Source of the DNA: Neorhodopirellula pilleata
GTDB lineage: Bacteria; Planctomycetota; Planctomycetia; Pirellulales; Pirellulaceae
Direction of reading: 5' to 3'
Assembly (NCBI RefSeq): GCF_007859915.1
Contig: NZ_SJPM01000013.1
Span: 1 to 64,000 of the forward strand
Length of the DNA: 64,000 bases
Under the pieces are notes generated by a model. The model was given only the letters and a program-made list of their open reading frames with translations, was not told the DNA's origin and made no database searches. Below are positions 35,129-44,218 of this stretch, one piece after another; positions within the stretch are counted from its first letter, which is position 1, and every line of letters begins with the position of its first letter. The position numbers and the translations under genes are program-made.

Positions 35129-35600
35129 CCCGGTCGGACCCAATTCTGCCAATGCGGACGAAACAATCTAGTCAATCAGTTTAGACCATGCAGGCTGGGT
35201 GGAGGAGAGCTTTGGCGACGAACACCCGGCACGGTGATTGTTAGCTTTTAGCTGTTGGCGTTTAGCTGTTGGCGTTTAAAACGCGGATACTGACACGGTG
35301 ATGTCTGCCTCGGTTACTGCTCGCCGTCTCAGCCTTTATCTCTCCCCCGACGCATGTGGGGGGCCGCGCCTGATATCATTTGATGAGCAAGATCTTGCCC
35401 GGTTGATTTCGCGGTTCCAGCTTGAGTCGCTCGGCAGAAGGTCTACCCCCGCATAGTCGGGACGCGGTCAAACGAGTGCCTGCGTCATTAAATAACCCAA
35501 ATTGCTACCTTTTCGAAAGCAAACGGATAGCCAAAAGCCAAAAGCTAAAAACAAACTGCCATCGGCGGTAACGCCGTTTTCTGATTATCATTGTTCGGCC
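35129..35600. other. 472-base intergenic region with short direct repeats
   Basis: The region lies between divergent genes. It holds two adjacent 14-bp copies of tttagctgttggcg (35247-35274) and near 35530-35552 the related aaaagccaaaagc in opposite sense. The stretch 35330-35490 is GC-rich with short complementary parts but no clear riboswitch was recognised. An in-frame start at 35502 for the next gene is possible but the ATG at 35601 is better. Confidence 0.5.
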
Positions 35601-37358
35601 ATGACCAAACGATTCGAAAAACTCGAACCCCGACTTTGCTTTGCATCCGCATGGCAGAATCCGCAATTGCCGCTCGACGTCGATCGGTCTGAGGATGTTT
35701 CGTTGTCGGACACCCAGGTCGTTTTCCAACGAATTGATCAATCGGACACATTGGATTTGCCGGCGACGCGGCCCGATTCGGATCAGTACTACGACACCAG
35801 CGGCGATCAGCGGGTCACGCCCCTGGACGCGTTGTTGATCGTCAATGCTTTGAACCGGTACACCGACCCGATCTCGGTGACCGCAGATTTGGATGTTGCC
35901 GACGACCCCAACGGCAACGGTGTCGTGATCGGGGATTCGATGCGATTGCAGGGTGTAACGTTGCCAGAATCACGGGTCGACGTCTTCCCAGCCAACTCGG
36001 CCGATTCAGCACCGGTCGCCCAGTCAGTCCAGTCTGACTCCGAGGGGCGTTTTGTCGTCGACGTCCCCCTCAATCGCGGCTTGCAGACGGTGATGCTGAA
36101 AGCCGTCGATCCGCTCGGTCGGACGGACTCAAGCTCGGTGACGGTCCGGTGCACTGATTTGGTAACCGATTGGAACGCGGTGATTTTGGATGTCATCCGT
36201 GCCGATCGAACACCACCACCGCAAGCGGCCAAGAACATGGCGATGATGCATACCGCGATGTTTGACGCCGCCAACGCGTTTAATGGCACTTATGAGTCGT
36301 ATCTTGTCGGATTGAGTAATGCCCCGTCGGGATCGCGCGACGCTGCGGCGGCCGCTGCAGCCTATCACGTTGCAAAACATCTTTATCCCGATTCGCAATA
36401 TGCCGATCTTTGGGCATCCACCTTTGCCGAGTCTTTGAGTCAGATTCCCGACGGATCGTCCAAGGAGGCCTCCATCACGTTCGGCTATCAGGTCGGTGAA
36501 GCGATGCTGACGTTGCGAGCGACCGACCAAAGTGAAGTGGTGTCGGATTATCAATCTTCCAGTGATCCCGGTCGATGGCGTCCGACCGAACCGGGGTTCG
36601 CCGACGGGTTGTTGCCGCAGTGGCCGGGCGTGACTCCGTTTACCTTGGACTCGGCCGATCAATTTCGTCCCGGTCCGCCACCACCGATGGACAGCCAAGC
36701 GTATGCCGACGCGGTCGATGAAGTCATGCAGATCGGCGGCAAAGACAGCACGATTCGGACGGCCGAACAGAAAGAGATCGGCGTGTTTTGGGCGGACGCG
36801 GACGGGACGTTCACTCCGCCGGGCCATTGGAATCAAATTACAGGCAACGTATTGATCGATCGCGGCCTTGATTTGGTTGACAACGCTCGCGTCTTCGCAT
36901 TGGTGAACCTCGCATTGGCGGACGCGGGGATCGCCGCATGGGATGCCAAGTATCTTTACGATCTCTGGCGACCGATCGACGCGATTCGACACGCCGATGC
37001 CGACGGCAACGATCAAACAACCGCCGATCCAAACTGGACGCCCGAATGGATCAACCCGCCGTTCCCTGCTTACACGTCCGGCCACAGCAGTTTCAGCGGT
37101 GCCGCCGACGCGGTGTTGACATCGCTGTTCGGTGACAACGTAGCCTTCGAAACGCAAAGCGATCCGGCATCGTTTGATTCGATCGTAACACGGTCGTTCG
37201 ATAGCTTCCGCGAAGCGGCCGACGAGGCCGGCGTCAGCCGAATTTACGGAGGGATTCACTTCAACTTCGACAACACGGCTGGCTTGCAAGCCGGCCGTGG
37301 CATCGGTCAATGGGTCGCCCAACGCGTGCTCAAAGAAGCAACCGGGGTCACCGCTTGA
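35601..37358 (+). CDS. secreted vanadium-haloperoxidase-like PAP2 protein with dockerin-like repeat
   Basis: A 585-residue protein from the ATG at 35601. It opens with FEKLEPRLCFAS, the planctomycete surface motif, then a dockerin-like loop (DTSGDQRVTPLDALLIVNAL). The rest is a vanadium chloroperoxidase/PAP2 domain: DLWRPIDAIRHAD, FPAYTSGHSSFSGAADAV, and RIYGGIHFNFDNTAG with Arg and His for vanadate or phosphate binding. Such enzymes oxidise halides with peroxide, but acid-phosphatase activity is also possible. Only one complete dockerin loop is visible. Confidence 0.82.
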   Translation: MTKRFEKLEPRLCFASAWQNPQLPLDVDRSEDVSLSDTQVVFQRIDQSDTLDLPATRPDSDQYYDTSGDQRVTPLDALLIVNALNRYTDPISVTADLDVADDPNGNGVVIGDSMRLQGVTLPESRVDVFPANSADSAPVAQSVQSDSEGRFVVDVPLNRGLQTVMLKAVDPLGRTDSSSVTVRCTDLVTDWNAVILDVIRADRTPPPQAAKNMAMMHTAMFDAANAFNGTYESYLVGLSNAPSGSRDAAAAAAAYHVAKHLYPDSQYADLWASTFAESLSQIPDGSSKEASITFGYQVGEAMLTLRATDQSEVVSDYQSSSDPGRWRPTEPGFADGLLPQWPGVTPFTLDSADQFRPGPPPPMDSQAYADAVDEVMQIGGKDSTIRTAEQKEIGVFWADADGTFTPPGHWNQITGNVLIDRGLDLVDNARVFALVNLALADAGIAAWDAKYLYDLWRPIDAIRHADADGNDQTTADPNWTPEWINPPFPAYTSGHSSFSGAADAVLTSLFGDNVAFETQSDPASFDSIVTRSFDSFREAADEAGVSRIYGGIHFNFDNTAGLQAGRGIGQWVAQRVLKEATGVTA

Positions 37359-37409
37359 TCGTTTTTCCCGCCTCAATTCTATCCCCACCTCTGCTTTAAT
37401 CGGACTGAC

Positions 37410-38246
37410 ATGAAACGTCTTGCCATTTTATTTCTCTCGCTGTCTTTTGTTTCGGGATCGGGCGTGCTCGTTCATGCCGAAGAATCTGCCGACGCCAAAA
37501 AGCCTCTTCAGGTCTTGCTCGTGGCGGGTGGTTGCTGTCATGACTATGAGACCCAAACGCGGTTACTCAAGGAAGGCATCGAACAACGTATCAGTGCTGA
37601 GGTGACGGTCGTTCACAACCCCAGCAAGGGAACCGACACTCGGTTCGAGATCTATGAATCGGACGATTGGGCGGAAGGTTTCGACGTCGTGATTCATGAT
37701 GAGTGCTCGGCTTCGGTGACCGAACGGCCGTACGTCGATCGAATCTTGAATGCTCACCGCAAAGGCGTCCCGGCGGTGAATTTGCACTGTGCGATGCACA
37801 GTTATCGTTGGGGCGATTATCGCCAACCGGTCGAGCCTGGTGCAGAGAACGCAGGTTGGTACGAGATGCTCGGTTTGCAGTCCACCGGCCACGGGCCGCA
37901 GTTGCCCATCGATGTGACTTACACCGATTCAAAGCACCCGATCGTGGCGGGCCTCGAGAATTGGACGACGATCAACGAGGAACTCTACAACAATGTTCGC
38001 ACGTTCGATGGTGCCGAAGTGTTGGCGCGGGGCGATCAGTTGCAAACACCAAATAAGAAAGAGCTCAAAGCCGATCCGAACGCGAAGCCTCGTGCGGCGA
38101 CCGCAGTCGTCGCGTGGACGAACCTTTACGGCCCCAATCAAACGAAAATCTTTAGCACCACGCTCGGGCACAACAATGACACCGTGGGCGATGATCGATA
38201 CCTCAATCTGATCACCCGAGGCATTCTGTGGGTGGTTGGAAAGTAG
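37410..38246 (+). CDS. ThuA-domain exported protein
   Basis: A 278-residue protein with a signal peptide (KRLAILFLSLSFVSGSGVL). The ThuA-like glutamine-amidotransferase fold shows LQVLLVAGGCCHDYETQ, GFDVVIHDECSA and VPAVNLHCAMHSYRW. ThuA proteins are linked to sugar utilisation, and in planctomycetes to secreted carbohydrate metabolism. The final segment IKFSTT-like KIFSTTLGHNNDTV is the usual closing motif. It lies 51 bases after the haloperoxidase gene and before a convergent oxidoreductase. Confidence 0.88.
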   Translation: MKRLAILFLSLSFVSGSGVLVHAEESADAKKPLQVLLVAGGCCHDYETQTRLLKEGIEQRISAEVTVVHNPSKGTDTRFEIYESDDWAEGFDVVIHDECSASVTERPYVDRILNAHRKGVPAVNLHCAMHSYRWGDYRQPVEPGAENAGWYEMLGLQSTGHGPQLPIDVTYTDSKHPIVAGLENWTTINEELYNNVRTFDGAEVLARGDQLQTPNKKELKADPNAKPRAATAVVAWTNLYGPNQTKIFSTTLGHNNDTVGDDRYLNLITRGILWVVGK

Positions 38247-38289
38247 GGCGAGTAGTGTCCGCTCAGTTTCGCTGAGGTCGTTTAATCGT

Positions 38290-38359
38290 AACCCGAAGCG
38301 TGAGCGAGGGATTCATCGCCGTTAAGGTCTGTATGTATCCCTCGCTCACGCTTCGGGTT
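38290..38359. repeat. family A palindrome core
   Basis: Perfect 22-bp arms, aacccgaagcgtgagcgagg then ga (38290-38311) and their complement (38338-38359), frame a 26-base loop. Outer fragments of the family (ttaatcgt and actaaatcaaca) flank them. It sits between the convergent ThuA and oxidoreductase genes. Confidence 0.85.
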
Positions 38360-38442
38360 TCGATGTGGACTAAATCAACACTTCGTTGCGCGTCGGGCTT
38401 ATGTGTTTGCGGCGTAGTCGCCTTGAGAATTCGAAGTCTGCT

Positions 38443-38480
38443 GATTGAATTAGCCGACGGGTGTCGGCTAATTTTCAATC
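38443..38480. terminator. bidirectional terminator-like hairpin
   Basis: The stem ttagccgac / gtcggctaa with loop gggt is extended by attgaa on the left and ttttcaat on the right. AT-rich flanks on both sides and the position between two convergent genes suggest a shared transcript end. Confidence 0.5.
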
Positions 38481-38512
38481 GGCATTTTCAACAGAACGTC
38501 CCGTTCTTTGCA

Positions 38513-39868
38513 CTAAACCCAGGTCGGTTCCCAACCATCGCGGTAGGATTTGCTCAGATAGGCTTCGGCAGCCGGAGCATTGCTGATTCGCATGCTATCG
38601 GAATCCCATTGAAGCGTCTCACCGGGCATTCGGATCGCCACCGTTCCGAGTAAGACCGTTTCGGTCAGCGGTCCGGAGTAGTCGAACGAGGAAGTCGTTT
38701 GGTCGACGCCTCGGCACGCATCCGCCCACTGCACGTAATGATCGACACCATCGACGATTGTCAGTGGCGAGTCGGAACCGTTGCCGGTCCCCGAATCACC
38801 AAGAAACAATCGCGGCATCGCGACATGAGGAATCACCAGGGAACCCTTTTCACCGACCAAGACCGAACCGGCGTTGGGTAGCTCGTAATCGGACGGAATG
38901 TGCGAAAGGCGTTCGCGCGGCGGTCGGGCACCCACCGCGTCGTACCAGGTCACATCGATCGTTGACCCAGCAGTCCGGGTTGTGCCGGGGAATCGATATC
39001 GGATGGTCGCTCGATCCGTCCAGGTCTCCGCTTTGATCGGCGGTGCTTCGGCGACCAATTGAGTCGGCGCGGTGAGTTCCAACGATTTGAAAACGGGGTC
39101 AAGAATATGACAACCGAAGTCTCCAAGTTGGCCTGTGCCGTATGCTTGCCATCCGCGCCATGAAAACGCGTGGTAAAGATCTTTCTTGTACGGACGTCGA
39201 TCCGCCACACCTTGCCACAGGTCCCAATCAACGTGGTCCGGAACCGGGTCGGCTCCGACCGGCCGGTCGATGTGTCGCGGCCACGAGGGGGACCCACCTT
39301 GCCACGAGTGTACCTCGATCACTTGACCGATCACTCCGTCATGAACCGCCTTAACGGCCGTGCGATAGGCGGTGTGCGATTGGATCTGATTACCCATTTG
39401 AGTGACCAAACCAAACGATCTCGCCGCAAGATTCATTTGGCGGGCTTCGAAAACGGTGTGCGTCAGCGGTTTTTGGCAGAACACGTGTTTCCGCAGATGC
39501 ATTGCGGCCAAGGCGATCGGAGCGTGCATGAAGTCGGGTGTCGAGACGATGACGGCGTCGATGTCATTGGAGTCGTCGAGCAGTTTTCGCCAGTCCGTCA
39601 TTCGCTTCGCACTGGGATACGTTTCGGCTGCTCGTCCGAGATGCTCGGCGGAATGATCGATATTGCATAACGCGGCAACCTCGACCGATGGACTGGCCGC
39701 GACCCCAGTGAGGTCGCTCCAACCTTTGCCGCCGGTTCCGATACTTGCGATTCGAAAACGATCATTGGCCCCCTGAACTCGTGAGTAACTCAGCGCCGAA
39801 AGAGCGATGGCGCTCCCCGTACTTACGATATTTCGTACAAATTCACGACGATTGGATTGATGTAACAT
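38513..39868 (-). CDS. Gfo/Idh/MocA-family oxidoreductase, Tat-exported
   Basis: A 451-residue protein with a twin-arginine leader (SNRREFVRNIVSTGSAIAL). The Rossmann fold starts with RIASIGTGGKGWSDL, and the family motif is HVFCQKPLTHTVFEARQM with the EKP-like QKP lysine. WDLWQGVADRRPY and GTGQLGDFGCHILDP are typical of planctomycete secreted members. These use NAD(P) to oxidise or epimerise sugars. The substrate is not known. It is convergent with the ThuA gene and lies upstream of nothing in its direction. Confidence 0.9.
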   Translation of the reverse strand: MLHQSNRREFVRNIVSTGSAIALSALSYSRVQGANDRFRIASIGTGGKGWSDLTGVAASPSVEVAALCNIDHSAEHLGRAAETYPSAKRMTDWRKLLDDSNDIDAVIVSTPDFMHAPIALAAMHLRKHVFCQKPLTHTVFEARQMNLAARSFGLVTQMGNQIQSHTAYRTAVKAVHDGVIGQVIEVHSWQGGSPSWPRHIDRPVGADPVPDHVDWDLWQGVADRRPYKKDLYHAFSWRGWQAYGTGQLGDFGCHILDPVFKSLELTAPTQLVAEAPPIKAETWTDRATIRYRFPGTTRTAGSTIDVTWYDAVGARPPRERLSHIPSDYELPNAGSVLVGEKGSLVIPHVAMPRLFLGDSGTGNGSDSPLTIVDGVDHYVQWADACRGVDQTTSSFDYSGPLTETVLLGTVAIRMPGETLQWDSDSMRISNAPAAEAYLSKSYRDGWEPTWV

Positions 39869-40106
39869 GGCATACTCTCAATAAGGCGGGATGATTGGCG
39901 GGGAACACGTTAATCACCGAACACTGCTGACACGCGATTCGATTACGGTCGGAGTCCATTGTAGCCGCACCGATCGGGGTTCGTTGGCACCGGTCGGTAA
40001 AGTAGCTCGGCGTTCCAAGTCGAGTCGGCACGACGCAGAGAGTCATGCTAACTTCTTCGGTCAGGGAATCCGTTTCAACTTTTCACTTTCAACTTCACGA
40101 ACAAAA

Positions 40107-41423
40107 ATGTCCCGATTGACAACAAAGATGATGCTGCTTCCGATTTGCTTGATCGTGGTCCTATGCGTTGCCAGTCCGGTGATTTGCCGAGGCGAAGATT
40201 GGCCCCAATGGCGTGGGGACAATCGTGACGCCCAAATCGACGATCCATTGATCGCAAAAAAATTGTCCGACGGCCAACTGCCACTGCGATGGAAAGTTCC
40301 CGTGGGTCCCGGCTATAGCGGACCGACGGTTGCCAACGGACGTGTCTATTTGACTGATCGCCAAGGCGAAGAGCGTGACGTCGTCGAACGTGTCTTGTGC
40401 TTCGATGCCGAGACAGGCAAGACATTATGGACGCATGAGGATTCCGTCGAGTATTCGATCGGCTACTCGGCGTCCGGGCCTCGTGCCGCCGTCACAATCC
40501 ACGGCGACAAAGCGATCGCCGTCGGAGGCACCGGACGGTTAAGTTGCCTGCAAACCGAAACCGGCAAGATGATTTGGTCCCGCGATCTCGAATCGGACTA
40601 TCAAATCCGCATGCCGATTTGGGGTATCACGGCGGCGCCGTTGGTTCACGATGGAATGGTGATTCAAGTCGTTGCCGGAACAGGGGATGCCTGCTTGGTC
40701 GCGTTCGATCTCGAGACCGGTCAAGAACGTTGGCGGGCGATCGATGAAAAAGCGGGCTACAGCGCCCCCATCATCGTTCAACAGGGCCAACAAGATGTCC
40801 TGGTTTGCTGGACCGGCGAAAGTGTGACGGGACTAAATCCCAGCAACGGCGAAACATACTGGTCCCAACCGATGAAACCAATCAACATGCCGATCGGCGT
40901 TCCAACTCCCGTTGTCCAAAATAACAAGTTACTTGTTTCATCTTTTTACGACGGATCGATGCTGATCGCACTTAACCAAGACCGACCCGCCGCCTCCCAA
41001 TTGTGGTGGCGTCGGGGCGCGGATGAAAAGAACACCGATTCGCTGCACTCGATGATCTCCAACCCGTTGATTAAAGGTGAATTCATTTACGGCGTCGATA
41101 GTTATGGTCAGTTTCGCTGTCTCGACCTGATGACCGGCGACCGTGTTTGGGAGGACTTGAGCGTGGTGCCTGAGGCTCGTTGGGCGACGGTGCACATGAT
41201 CCAGAACGGCAACGATGAAATCATGTTGAACGAACGCGGTGAACTCTTGATGACCACGCTGTCCCCACAAGGCATCGAGATTCGTTCGCGTTCCAAGCTG
41301 CTCGAGCCCACATTGCAACAATTACGTCGCCGCGACGGCGTTGTGTGGGCGCATCCGGCAATCGCTGACGGAGTGATCTATGCACGCAACGATCGTGAAT
41401 TGGTCAGCGCGTCGTTGCGATGA
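40107..41423 (+). CDS. exported PQQ-like beta-propeller protein
   Basis: A 438-residue protein from the ATG at 40107 with a signal peptide (LLPICLIVVLCVASPVICRG) and then the common planctomycete start EDWPQWRGDNRDAQ. Repeats of the PQQ/propeller type follow: CFDAETGKTLWTHEDS, CLQTETGKMIWSRDLE, AFDLETGQERWRA and LNPSNGETYWSQP. Such proteins are periplasmic or surface scaffolds or dehydrogenases; no catalytic Asp/Glu set was defined. The open frame begins at 39891 but the early codons do not look coding. Confidence 0.88.
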   Translation: MSRLTTKMMLLPICLIVVLCVASPVICRGEDWPQWRGDNRDAQIDDPLIAKKLSDGQLPLRWKVPVGPGYSGPTVANGRVYLTDRQGEERDVVERVLCFDAETGKTLWTHEDSVEYSIGYSASGPRAAVTIHGDKAIAVGGTGRLSCLQTETGKMIWSRDLESDYQIRMPIWGITAAPLVHDGMVIQVVAGTGDACLVAFDLETGQERWRAIDEKAGYSAPIIVQQGQQDVLVCWTGESVTGLNPSNGETYWSQPMKPINMPIGVPTPVVQNNKLLVSSFYDGSMLIALNQDRPAASQLWWRRGADEKNTDSLHSMISNPLIKGEFIYGVDSYGQFRCLDLMTGDRVWEDLSVVPEARWATVHMIQNGNDEIMLNERGELLMTTLSPQGIEIRSRSKLLEPTLQQLRRRDGVVWAHPAIADGVIYARNDRELVSASLR

Positions 41424-41526
41424 CCGGTTCGTTCCCGTCACAACCCGAAGCCTAGGTTCACTGCGTACGATCCGCCGGATCGATCTTTGTTTCCCATCCC
41501 CCAAGTATGTCGGTTAGACTGACGTG

Positions 41527-42474
41527 ATGCCCGCTCCCGTTCCTCTTACTCCTACGCAAGAATCGACCGAGATCGCTTGTCAGTCTTGCGGGGCGATTTT
41601 GAACGTGGCCGCGAACATTCGGTCGACGACTTGTCCCTATTGCGCCTCGCCGTCGATCATCACGCGTCCTTCGGCTCCCGACCGCCCCACGCCGACATTT
41701 TTGGTCGGATTCGTGGTCAATCATGAGCGAGCGACCACCGCGGTCCGTCAATGGCTATCGCGAAGTCACCTGTTTGCACGTAGTGATTTCAAGTCGGCCG
41801 TTCCTGAATTGACGCACGGCATCTACCTGCCCGCGTACTTGTATGGAGCCGTTGCTCATTCAGCTTATTCGGCGAGTATCGGTGAGAACTACACCGAGAC
41901 AGAAACCTACACGACGACCGATTCAAAGGGCAAAACCGTGCGACGAACCCGGACGGTGACGAAAACCGAATGGCGTCCTCTCAGCGGCCGACACGCCAGT
42001 TACATTGTCGATGTCATCGTGACGGCGTCCAACGGTGTGACCAACGAAGCGTTGCAAGCGATTGAACCGTTTGATTTGCGCGCCCTGCGTGCCTATTCGG
42101 ATGCGTACCTTGCGGGTTGGTTGGCTGAGGAACCGTCGCGGACGGAAGCGGCTTGTTTTGATTTTGCCCGCCAAGAAACTCTGGCACAGATCGGTGGGAA
42201 GTTGCCGAATTTCATGCCGGGAGATAAGCATCGAAATCTGCAACATCAAACCACTTTAACCGACGAAGTCATCGATCTTGTACTGCTTCCGATTTGGGTC
42301 TACGCGATCCGATACGCCAACGACCAGCCGCCGATTCAAATACTGGTCAATGGTCAAACAAGCCGAGTGGCTGGGAAGGTTCCGATCTCCACGACCAAAG
42401 TCGCGTTTGCCGTGATCGGAGTGCTGGTTGTGATCGGTGTTGTTTTCCTCATCTTCGCAATGGCGAGGCAATGA
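41527..42474 (+). CDS. zinc-ribbon protein with C-terminal membrane anchor, first of a pair
   Basis: A 315-residue protein. An N-terminal zinc ribbon has CQSCGAILNV and TTCPYCASPS. A large soluble region follows, with a Thr-rich stretch (YTETETYTTTDSKGKTVRR) and conserved-looking FDLRALRAYSDAYLAGWL and PIWVYAIRY. A single helix near the end (VAFAVIGVLVVIGVVFLIF) makes it tail-anchored, with the bulk in the cytoplasm. The next gene has the same plan and overlaps by 4 bases. I do not know a function. A GTG one codon earlier is an alternative start. Confidence 0.78.
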   Translation: MPAPVPLTPTQESTEIACQSCGAILNVAANIRSTTCPYCASPSIITRPSAPDRPTPTFLVGFVVNHERATTAVRQWLSRSHLFARSDFKSAVPELTHGIYLPAYLYGAVAHSAYSASIGENYTETETYTTTDSKGKTVRRTRTVTKTEWRPLSGRHASYIVDVIVTASNGVTNEALQAIEPFDLRALRAYSDAYLAGWLAEEPSRTEAACFDFARQETLAQIGGKLPNFMPGDKHRNLQHQTTLTDEVIDLVLLPIWVYAIRYANDQPPIQILVNGQTSRVAGKVPISTTKVAFAVIGVLVVIGVVFLIFAMARQ

Positions 42475-43469
42475 GGATGTCCAACGCCCCAATCGTTGCG
42501 AATTCGAATGTTCAGATCCACTGTCCGCGATGCGATTCGCCGCTTGAGGCCGGTGATTTGCGATGCTCGATCTGTGGTCAAGCCGCGCCCGATCTCAAGA
42601 ACTCCACTTCGTCGCACGTATCAGTCAAGTTGCTTCGATGCCAAGGATGCGGGGCTGCGATCACCTACGACCCGGACCTTCAGGCTCCGGCATGTTCGTT
42701 TTGTGGTGATGTGCTGGAAGTCGAAACGAACGACGATCCGATGGAGCAGACGCAGTGGTATCTTCCGATGACGGTCTCGGCCAACGAGGCGCGAGCGGCC
42801 TTGAAAACATGGCTTGGCACTCGCGGATGGTTCCAGCCGTCCGATTTATCGTCAGCGTCCAAGTTGACCGAGATCAAACCGCTGTGGTGGGTTGCCTGGG
42901 TTTGTGATGCCGAGGCGCTCGTCAGTTGGACGGCCGATTCCAATGCGGGAGCGGGCCGATCCGCGTGGGCACCGCATTCGGGCCAGACTCCGATTCGATT
43001 CGCAAGTCTACTCGTCTCAGGATCGAGAGGTTTGACACAGAAAGAATCCGATGCGATCACGCCAGGTTTCAAGCTAGAAACCGCCATGACGTCTCCGAGT
43101 GGTGGCGGTGAGCACCCAACGCTCGAGCGATTCGACGTTTCGCGCAGTCAAGCACGGCAGCAAATCGCGTCGGCAATCAACTCGACCGCGGCGGCTCGCG
43201 TCGAGCACGAGTTCGTTCCCGGGACTCGTTTTCGCCATGTCCACGTTTCGATCGTGCTGCGTCAACTCATCACTCAACGCTACGCTTTTCCCGCCTACGT
43301 GTTGGCCTATCGCTATCGAAACGAACTGTACCGTGTTGTGATCTGCGGCCAGGATGCTCGCTACATCATCGGTTCGTCACCGTTTTCGTACGCCAAATTG
43401 TTTCTGGTCATAGGTGGCGTTACGATGATCTTATTGTTGGGGTTACTTTTGATGTCTTCGATCTCCTGA
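42471..43469 (+). CDS. double zinc-ribbon protein with C-terminal membrane anchor, second of a pair
   Basis: A 332-residue protein from the ATG at 42471 that overlaps the previous stop; ATG 42477 is an alternative. Two zinc ribbons are present: HCPRCDSPLEAGDLRCSICG and LLRCQGCGAAITYD with ACSFCGDVLE. A soluble region with LKTWLGTRGWFQPSD and LWWVAWVCDAEA is followed by RYAFPAYVLAYRYRNELYR and a final helix (LFLVIGGVTMILLLGLLLM). Segments VSANEARAALKTWL and YRNELYRVVICGQ parallel VNHERATTAVRQWL and IRYANDQPPIQILVNGQ of the first gene, so the two are likely paralogues. Confidence 0.78.
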   Translation: MRMSNAPIVANSNVQIHCPRCDSPLEAGDLRCSICGQAAPDLKNSTSSHVSVKLLRCQGCGAAITYDPDLQAPACSFCGDVLEVETNDDPMEQTQWYLPMTVSANEARAALKTWLGTRGWFQPSDLSSASKLTEIKPLWWVAWVCDAEALVSWTADSNAGAGRSAWAPHSGQTPIRFASLLVSGSRGLTQKESDAITPGFKLETAMTSPSGGGEHPTLERFDVSRSQARQQIASAINSTAAARVEHEFVPGTRFRHVHVSIVLRQLITQRYAFPAYVLAYRYRNELYRVVICGQDARYIIGSSPFSYAKLFLVIGGVTMILLLGLLLMSSIS

Positions 43470-43484
43470 GCAAAGGACGACCTG

Positions 43485-44207
43485 ATGTTTGAGAAGCGAA
43501 ATCGTTTGGTGGAGTCGTCTCGCCTCGGCGCTTTGTCGTTTGTCTTGTTGATATTTCTCAGTGCGATCGCGGGAGCAGAGGATCCGGTTTTTTCAGGACC
43601 TCAAATTGGCGAAAAGTTATCGAGCTTTAAGATCCTGTTAGTCAGCGAGGATGCTCAAGCGACGACCGTCGATCCGATCGAGTCCGCCAGTGAGAAACCG
43701 ACTGTGTTGATTTTTGTCCATCAACTAACGCGTCCGGGCATGGCGTTGACGCGAGCGATTTCGGAATACGTGGCGTCACAAAAGACGCACAACGTTCAAT
43801 GCACGATCGTCTGGCTAGACGACGATCAAGCCGCAGCCGAAGCATACCTGCGGCGGGCGGCCCCGTCGTTGCGGTTCGTCGTTCCGGTCGGCGTTTCGAT
43901 CGACGGCGAAGAAGGCCCGGGGGCTTACGGATTGAACCGCAATGTCGAGTTGACGATTTTGGTTGCCAATCAAAACCAAGTCACCGCCAACTTTGCGTTG
44001 ATCCAACCGAGTCTCACACAGGCCGCGCAGATTGCCTCGCCGATCGCGGCGTTAATAGATCAACCGGCACCCGATCAAAAGCAGTTGGAAGCGTTGGCGT
44101 ATCCGCGCGGACAAGCGATGCGTCGCGGCGGAGAGACCCGTCGAGCCGCCTTGCAAAACGAAACATCGCCCGACGACCGATCGACGAAAACGAAAACGCC
44201 CGAGTAG
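43485..44207 (+). CDS. exported thioredoxin-fold-like protein
   Basis: A 240-residue protein with a signal peptide (LGALSFVLLIFLSAIAGAE). The core KPTVLIFVHQLTRPGMALTR and NVQCTIVWLDDDQAAAEAY is redoxin-like, but no CxxC pair is present, so a thiol-disulfide role is doubtful. The tail is Arg/Lys/Thr-rich. It sits 15 bases after the zinc-ribbon pair and 11 bases before the DUF1549 gene, so all may be on one transcript. Confidence 0.65.
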   Translation: MFEKRNRLVESSRLGALSFVLLIFLSAIAGAEDPVFSGPQIGEKLSSFKILLVSEDAQATTVDPIESASEKPTVLIFVHQLTRPGMALTRAISEYVASQKTHNVQCTIVWLDDDQAAAEAYLRRAAPSLRFVVPVGVSIDGEEGPGAYGLNRNVELTILVANQNQVTANFALIQPSLTQAAQIASPIAALIDQPAPDQKQLEALAYPRGQAMRRGGETRRAALQNETSPDDRSTKTKTPE

Positions 44208-44218
44208 GTTCATGACCG

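Noticed and set aside
36129..37388. 419-codon open frame opposite the haloperoxidase gene
   Set aside because: It is antisense to a well-supported PAP2/haloperoxidase domain, its translation is Arg/Gly/Val-rich without domains, and it is explained by high GC codon third positions.
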